From Beijerinckiaceae bacterium (lineage in GTDB: Bacteria; Pseudomonadota; Alphaproteobacteria; Rhizobiales; Beijerinckiaceae), in the NCBI GenBank assembly GCA_947453155.1, contig CANGFE010000016.1, positions 1 to 43,626 on the forward strand: a stretch of 43,626 nucleotides of DNA, read 5' to 3'. The notes under the pieces were generated by a model. That model saw nothing but the letters and a program-made list of their open reading frames with translations, did not search any database and was not told where the DNA came from. The position numbers and the translations under genes are program-made. This document shows positions 39,918 through 43,626 of the stretch, one piece after another. Position 1 is the first letter of the stretch, and every line of letters starts with the position of its first letter.

Positions 39918-41585
39918 TTATTCGCCCGCGAAAATGTCGCGATCTTTGGTTTCCGGCATGAAGATCAGGCCGATGACGAAGGTCATGAGCGCCACCACAA
40001 TCGGGTACCAGAGGCCGGCGAAAATATCGCCGGTTGCCGCCACGATGGCGAAGGCCGTCGGGGGCAGGAAGCCGCCGAACCAGCCGTTGCCGATATGGTA
40101 GGGCAGCGACATGCCAGTGTAGCGAATGCGCGTCGGGAAGAGTTCGACGAGCAGAGCAGCAATCGGGCCATAGACCATCGTCACGTAGAGCACGAGAACG
40201 AAGAGCAGGCCGATGACCGTCAGGCCGCGGCTATCGCCAAGCAGGCCGCCAATGGTCGGCTGCTTCAGGATTGTCGCATCACCCACGCTCGGGTAGCCAG
40301 CTTCAACGGTCGTCGCCACAATGTTCTTGGCGAAGTCAGCATTGAAGAGAACTTCCTTCGTGCCAACCATGACCTTCGTGGCTGAACCAGCAGCCCCGTC
40401 AGCGCGCTCATATTTGATCGAGGTCTGTGCCATCACGCGGCGGGCCACATCGCAGCCCTGCGTGAAGGTGCGCACACCCACGGGATCAAACACATTGCCG
40501 CAAGTGGCCGGATCAGCGATCAGCGTCACCTTCACTTTTTCATGCGCCGAGATCAGCTTCGGATTGGCGAGCTCGGCCACTTTCCCGAAGAGCGGGAAAT
40601 AGGTGAGGGCCGCAATCAAGCAGCCAGCGAGCAGGATCGGCTTACGGCCGATCTTGTCCGACAGCGAGCCGAACACGATGAAGAACGGCGTGCCGAGCAG
40701 CAGCGAGAAGGTGATGAGAAGATTGGCGGTGGTGCCATCGACCTTCAGCGTCTGGGTGAGGAAGAAGAGCGCGTAGAACTGGCCCGTATACCAAACCACA
40801 GCCTGGCCGGCGGTGCCGCCGAGCAGAGCGATGATCGCGACCTTCAGATTGTCCCAGCGACCGAAAGCTTCACCAATCGGTGCTTTCGACAGCGTGCCTT
40901 CGTCCTTCATCTTCTGGAAGGCCGGCGATTCATTGAGCTGGAGACGAATCCAGATCGAAACGAGCAGCAGGACAACCGAGACGAGGAAGGGAACGCGCCA
41001 ACCCCAGGCAGCGAAATCTTCCGGCGACATGCTGAGGCGCAACGTCAGAATGACGAGCAGCGAAGCAAAGAGACCAACGGTCGCTGTCGTCTGAATCCAC
41101 GATGTGTAGAAACCACGACGCGAGTTGGGCGAATGTTCAGCAACGTAAGTTGCCGCACCACCATATTCACCGCCCAGCGCCAGGCCTTGGGCCAGACGGC
41201 AGAGGATGAAGCCGACAGGTGCCAGCATGCCAATCGAAGCCGTGCTCGGCAGCAAGCCAACCACGAAGGTGGCAAGACCCATCAGCGTCATGGTGACGAG
41301 GAAGGTATATTTGCGGCCGATCAAATCGCCGAGGCGACCGAAAACGAGAGCGCCGAAGGGACGAACTGCGAAGCCCGCAGCAAAGCCCATCAGTGTGAAG
41401 ATGAAATTCGCGGTCGGGTCGGTGCCCGGTCCGAAATTGGCCGAAATATTCGCCGCGAGTGAGCCGGCGAGATAAAAGTCGTACCATTCGAAGACGGTGC
41501 CGAGCGACGAAGCCAAAATGACTTTACGCTCTTCTGCCGTCATAGGCCGCACGGCATGGCCGGCGTGCGCTGAAGCGAGACTCAT
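39918..41585 (-). CDS. major facilitator transporter, metabolite:H+ symporter (MHS/ProP-like) family, with large loop insertion
   Basis: This 555-residue inner-membrane protein has about twelve helices. MHS features are GTVFEWYDFYLAGSLAANIS at the N-terminus, RPFGALVFGRLGDLIGRKYT (motif A), LCRLAQGLALGGEYGGAATY, and the second-half motif GSLSDKIGRKPILLAG. Family members import organic acids, shikimate, proline or betaine with protons. It is about 110 residues longer than usual because of a hydrophilic insert (about residues 345-455) with two cysteines (PATCGNVFDP, TFTQGCDVARR), placed after helix 9. ATG 41585 has GAGGGG 6 nt upstream. The substrate is unknown. Confidence 0.9.
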   Translation of the reverse strand: MSLASAHAGHAVRPMTAEERKVILASSLGTVFEWYDFYLAGSLAANISANFGPGTDPTANFIFTLMGFAAGFAVRPFGALVFGRLGDLIGRKYTFLVTMTLMGLATFVVGLLPSTASIGMLAPVGFILCRLAQGLALGGEYGGAATYVAEHSPNSRRGFYTSWIQTTATVGLFASLLVILTLRLSMSPEDFAAWGWRVPFLVSVVLLLVSIWIRLQLNESPAFQKMKDEGTLSKAPIGEAFGRWDNLKVAIIALLGGTAGQAVVWYTGQFYALFFLTQTLKVDGTTANLLITFSLLLGTPFFIVFGSLSDKIGRKPILLAGCLIAALTYFPLFGKVAELANPKLISAHEKVKVTLIADPATCGNVFDPVGVRTFTQGCDVARRVMAQTSIKYERADGAAGSATKVMVGTKEVLFNADFAKNIVATTVEAGYPSVGDATILKQPTIGGLLGDSRGLTVIGLLFVLVLYVTMVYGPIAALLVELFPTRIRYTGMSLPYHIGNGWFGGFLPPTAFAIVAATGDIFAGLWYPIVVALMTFVIGLIFMPETKDRDIFAGE

Positions 41586-41952
41586 GTGGACCCCTCGGGT
41601 TTCCTGTTAGCGTGAGGCGCTGCGGTTGGTCCGCAAACGTCCCCGGTGACTTTGTCCGCTCCTAAGAGACGGAGGGCCGCTTTGGGCGACTGTCACAAGC
41701 TATGTGATGCGATGCGGGAGAGGGGAACGTGGTAAAAGGTATAAGACTTTTGAAAAGGAGCTCTGAAATCGGCTAATTGGCATGCCTTTGATTGATTTAT
41801 TTTGCGGCGCACAACTTAAATAGCGCCTTGTTCTGAGGCTCTTCTTGTCATTCTGGACATGGGGCGCGCCGCCAAATGCTGCATATGCGAAGACCTGACG
41901 TCTTTCGCTTCGTGTTCAGCATGTACCTTCGTCTAGTTTCGGAAAAGCCCGA
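41586..41952. other. 367-nt intergenic region between transporter and rlmB
   Basis: No supported gene is present. The part near 41740-41830 is AT-rich relative to its surroundings and probably holds the promoter of the minus-strand transporter gene, leaving a leader of more than 100 nt; I cannot fix the hexamers. No terminator hairpin with a T-run was seen after rlmB. Confidence 0.4.
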
Positions 41953-42918
41953 TCAATCGCTGAGTTTCATGCGGGTGATGGTTAATGCCACCGCGCAGGC
42001 ATTCGACACATTGAGGCTTTTGATGGCGCCTGGCATGTCGATGCGCGCCAGCACGTCGCAATTTTCGCGTGACAGGCGGCGCAGGCCTTTGCCTTCAGCG
42101 CCCAAGACGAGGGCTAGCGGACGCGAGAGCACTTCTTCTTCAAGCGAACGCGGTCCCTCGGAATCCAGACCCACACGCAGATAGCCGCGTTGCCCGAGAT
42201 TTTCGAGCGCACGCGCCAGATTGGTGACGGTCACAATCGGCACATGTTCGAGACCACCCGATGCCGTTTTGGCAAGCACGCCTGTAAGGGCAGGCGAGTG
42301 GCGTTCTGTTGTGACAATCGCATCCAGTCCGAAAGCGGCGGCTGTCCGCACAATCGCGCCGACATTATGCGGATCGGTGACTTGATCGAGAACGAGAATG
42401 AATCCTTTTTCCGGCAGATCTTCAATGTCGAGATCTTCCAGATGACGCGCTTCAATCAGCACGCCTTGATGCACGGCATCTTGCGGCAAGCGCTGTGCGA
42501 TTTGTTCGGGCGTTGCGATTTCGGCTTGCAAATTTTTTGCAGAAATTTCGCCAGCGAGTTTTTCGGCTGCGGCATCTGTGGCCATCACGCGCAAAACTTT
42601 GCGCCGCTCAGAGCGCAAAGCTTCGCGCACGGCATGGTAGCCCCAGATCAGCGCAATATCGGCTGGTAATTTCGGCTGGCTTGCACGCGCGGGTCCACGC
42701 GGACCACGGAAGGGTGCGCGGTCGCTGCGATTGCCGGAGGTTTCACGCGGTTCGCGCTGTTCGCGCGGCTCGCGCGGCTTGTAGGGCTCACGTTGTTCGC
42801 TGGTCTTGTTCGCCCCGCGACGCTCGACAGGACGGTTGCCCTCACGTGGTTGAAAGGGGTGGCCCTCGCTACGTTCGGGTCGGCGGTCTTTGGAATGGGG
42901 GGGTCGCTTGCGGCTCAT
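41953..42918 (-). CDS. rlmB: TrmH-family 23S rRNA 2'-O-methyltransferase (RlmB-like)
   Basis: This 321-residue SPOUT methyltransferase is expected to methylate G2251 of 23S rRNA. The first about 90 residues are a charged Arg/Glu/Pro-rich tail (repeats such as REPREQREPRE), followed by a substrate-binding domain (ALIWGYHAVREALRSERRKV). The knotted SPOUT domain has KGFILVLDQVTDPHNVGAIV, LALVLGAEGKGLRRLSRENC and RIDMPGAIKSLNVSNACAVA. The motifs are those of TrmH/RlmB; the exact rRNA site is inferred. ATG 42918 is preferred over the longer frame to 42960. The disordered basic tail is common in alphaproteobacterial homologues. Confidence 0.88.
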   Translation of the reverse strand: MSRKRPPHSKDRRPERSEGHPFQPREGNRPVERRGANKTSEQREPYKPREPREQREPRETSGNRSDRAPFRGPRGPARASQPKLPADIALIWGYHAVREALRSERRKVLRVMATDAAAEKLAGEISAKNLQAEIATPEQIAQRLPQDAVHQGVLIEARHLEDLDIEDLPEKGFILVLDQVTDPHNVGAIVRTAAAFGLDAIVTTERHSPALTGVLAKTASGGLEHVPIVTVTNLARALENLGQRGYLRVGLDSEGPRSLEEEVLSRPLALVLGAEGKGLRRLSRENCDVLARIDMPGAIKSLNVSNACAVALTITRMKLSD

Positions 42919-43004
42919 CCAGCCTGTGTGTCGCAAAAGCGGGCGGGACGCAATGAGCAAGCCATGGTGACCTTCGAAAGGGGGCCTGAGCCGGGCTTTT
43001 TGGG

Positions 43005-43033
43005 TTGACAGTCGGGCGCGCTGTCACCATAAG
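43005..43033 (+). promoter_or_regulatory. sigma-70-type promoter upstream of tRNA-Tyr
   Basis: TTGACA (43005-43010), a 17-nt spacer and CATAAG (43028-43033) make a good vegetative promoter reading toward tRNA-Tyr, with a start expected near 43040. Confidence 0.55.
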
Positions 43034-43047
43034 CGCCCCACGGATTG

Positions 43048-43073
43048 GCCCCGTGTTCGCGCGGGGCTTTTTC
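43048..43073 (+). terminator. terminator-like hairpin between promoter and tRNA-Tyr
   Basis: An 8-bp stem (GCCCCGTG / CGCGGGGC, with one G-T pair) closes a TTCG tetraloop and is followed by TTTTT. It lies within 10 nt of the predicted start of the promoter at 43005-43033 and 26 nt before the tRNA. Confidence 0.5.
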
Positions 43074-43098
43074 TTGAGTGGGCGTAAAGCCCCTCGGC

Positions 43099-43183
43099 GG
43101 GGGAATGTCCCGAGCGGCAAAGGGGGCGGACTGTAAATCCGCTGGCTTAGCCTTCGCAGGTTCGAGTCCTGCTTCCCCCACCA
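43099..43183 (+). tRNA. tRNA-Tyr (anticodon GUA)
   Basis: This 85-nt class II tRNA has acceptor GGGGGAA / TTCCCCC, an anticodon arm GCGGA-CTGTAAA-TCCGC with GTA, a long variable arm (TGGCTTAGCCTTC), the T arm GCAGGTTCGAGTCCTGC, discriminator A and encoded CCA. The long variable arm with GTA fits bacterial tRNA-Tyr. Confidence 0.95.
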
Positions 43184-43238
43184 TTCTCCCTCTTCGTTTT
43201 CGCCTTTTAGGCTTCGACTGCGTCAGACTTGATATTGC

Positions 43239-43544
43239 TCATCCCTCAACAGGCTGCGCGACGAGTTTGATGCCAAGTGCACCACAGACTTTCTGGATTG
43301 TGTCGAAACGCGGCGCGCTGTCAGCGCGCAAGGCCTTGTACAAAGCCTCGCGTGTGAGGCCTGTTGATTTGGCAATATCGGACATGCCGCGCGCCCGTGC
43401 GATATCGCCCAGCGCTGCGGCGAGCAGCGCACCATCGCCATCTTCAAGCACAGCCGTCAGATAATCCGCCATGGCCTGATCATCTGTCAGATAATCGGCA
43501 GCGTCGAATTCGGGCAAGCTGGTGATCTTGATCGGCTTTGACAT
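43239..43544 (-). CDS. addiction-module antidote (HigA/COG3636-like HTH protein)
   Basis: From ATG 43544 this is 101 residues. The N-terminus SLPEFDAADYLTDDQAMADY is typical of the 'putative addiction module antidote' family, and the C-terminal half is a Cro/C1-type helix-turn-helix (ARARGMSDIAKSTGLTREAL, then YKALRADSAPRFDTIQKVC). It should neutralise the toxin encoded just upstream and repress the operon. GAGGAG, which forms the last codons of the upstream toxin gene, is its ribosome site 8 nt before the ATG, so the two are translationally coupled. The longer frame to 43559 is rejected. Confidence 0.88.
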   Translation of the reverse strand: MSKPIKITSLPEFDAADYLTDDQAMADYLTAVLEDGDGALLAAALGDIARARGMSDIAKSTGLTREALYKALRADSAPRFDTIQKVCGALGIKLVAQPVEG

Positions 43545-43548
43545 GGCT

Positions 43549-43626
43549 CTACTCCTCAAGCCGTTTTGCGCGCTCCAGCGCGATGTCTATATCGGCTGAT
43601 TGCGTTGATTTATCGCCGCCACCCAG
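43549..43626 (-). CDS. C-terminal end of addiction-module killer protein (RelE/HigB-like), cut by window edge
   Basis: The minus strand from the right edge reads LGGGDKSTQSADIDIALERA and then KRLEE and a TAG at 43549-43551. The G-G-D-K-x-x-Q-x-x-D-I-x-x-A sequence is the characteristic tail of the RelE/HigB-like 'addiction module killer' family (DUF891-like group). The rest of the gene lies outside. Its stop is 4 nt before the antidote ATG, the expected toxin-then-antidote order. Confidence 0.75.
   Translation of the reverse strand: MGGGDKSTQSADIDIALERAKRLEE

Noticed and set aside
40542-41462. 306-residue plus-strand frame opposite the transporter
   Set aside because: Highly charged (Arg/Glu/Gln) composition is the usual mirror of hydrophobic membrane-protein codons; no start signal.

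Overview
The window looks like chromosomal DNA of an alphaproteobacterium of the order Hyphomicrobiales (Rhizobiales). Supporting signs are three tandem alphaproteobacterial (Omp2/Porin_2-type) porins, a DUF2336 protein, the order hisI-folE-IscU-like-yidD-thrS, an FnrN-like regulator with a C-X2-C-X7-C cysteine cluster, and palindromic intergenic repeats beginning CCGTCATTGCGAG. I cannot fix the family or genus. No rRNA, CRISPR array, insertion sequence or prophage was recognised.

Layout. Positions 1-6.3 kb are mostly housekeeping: gamma-carbonic anhydrase, rhomboid protease, CBS protein, hisI, folE, IscU-like scaffold, yidD and thrS. At 6.4-6.95 kb is a BrnT/BrnA toxin-antitoxin pair. At 7.0-12.3 kb are mixed genes: an uncharacterised three-gene minus-strand group that includes a stand-alone AsnC/RAM domain, a nitroreductase, a flavin reductase, a CitE-like lyase and a DUF2336 protein. 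At 12.6-20.7 kb are three porin paralogues on the plus strand, with a TPR/GT41 (O-GlcNAc-transferase-like) gene lying between the first two on the minus strand. At 20.9-23.3 kb are NAD kinase, a small winged-helix protein and the FnrN-like regulator.

The most distinctive part is 23.4-34.3 kb. A molybdenum-hydroxylase large subunit and a gamma-resorcylate-decarboxylase-like amidohydrolase on the plus strand face a minus-strand operon. That operon runs from a second Mo-hydroxylase large subunit through a periplasmic binding protein, two permeases, a ThDP-dependent enzyme and an ATPase of the NitT/TauT type, with ATGA overlaps at two of its junctions and a 22-nt overlap between the permease genes. 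It reads as an uptake-and-catabolism module for a small, probably aromatic or heteroaromatic, carboxylate. The iron-sulfur and FAD subunits normally paired with Mo-hydroxylases are absent. A hybrid sensor kinase is divergent from the module on one side and the FnrN-like gene lies on the other.

The remainder (36.6-43.6 kb) carries an AT3-SGNH acyltransferase, small membrane proteins, tRNA-Thr(UGU), an MHS-family transporter with a large loop insertion, rlmB, tRNA-Tyr(GUA), and an addiction-module antidote preceded by the tail of its killer gene at the window edge.

Six palindromic repeats, two copies of a second GC-rich repeat and a set of near-identical intrinsic terminators (GGCGGGC stems) fill the intergenic space. 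Translation starts were moved inward from the longest open frame wherever a Shine-Dalgarno sequence, signal peptide or overlap supported it.
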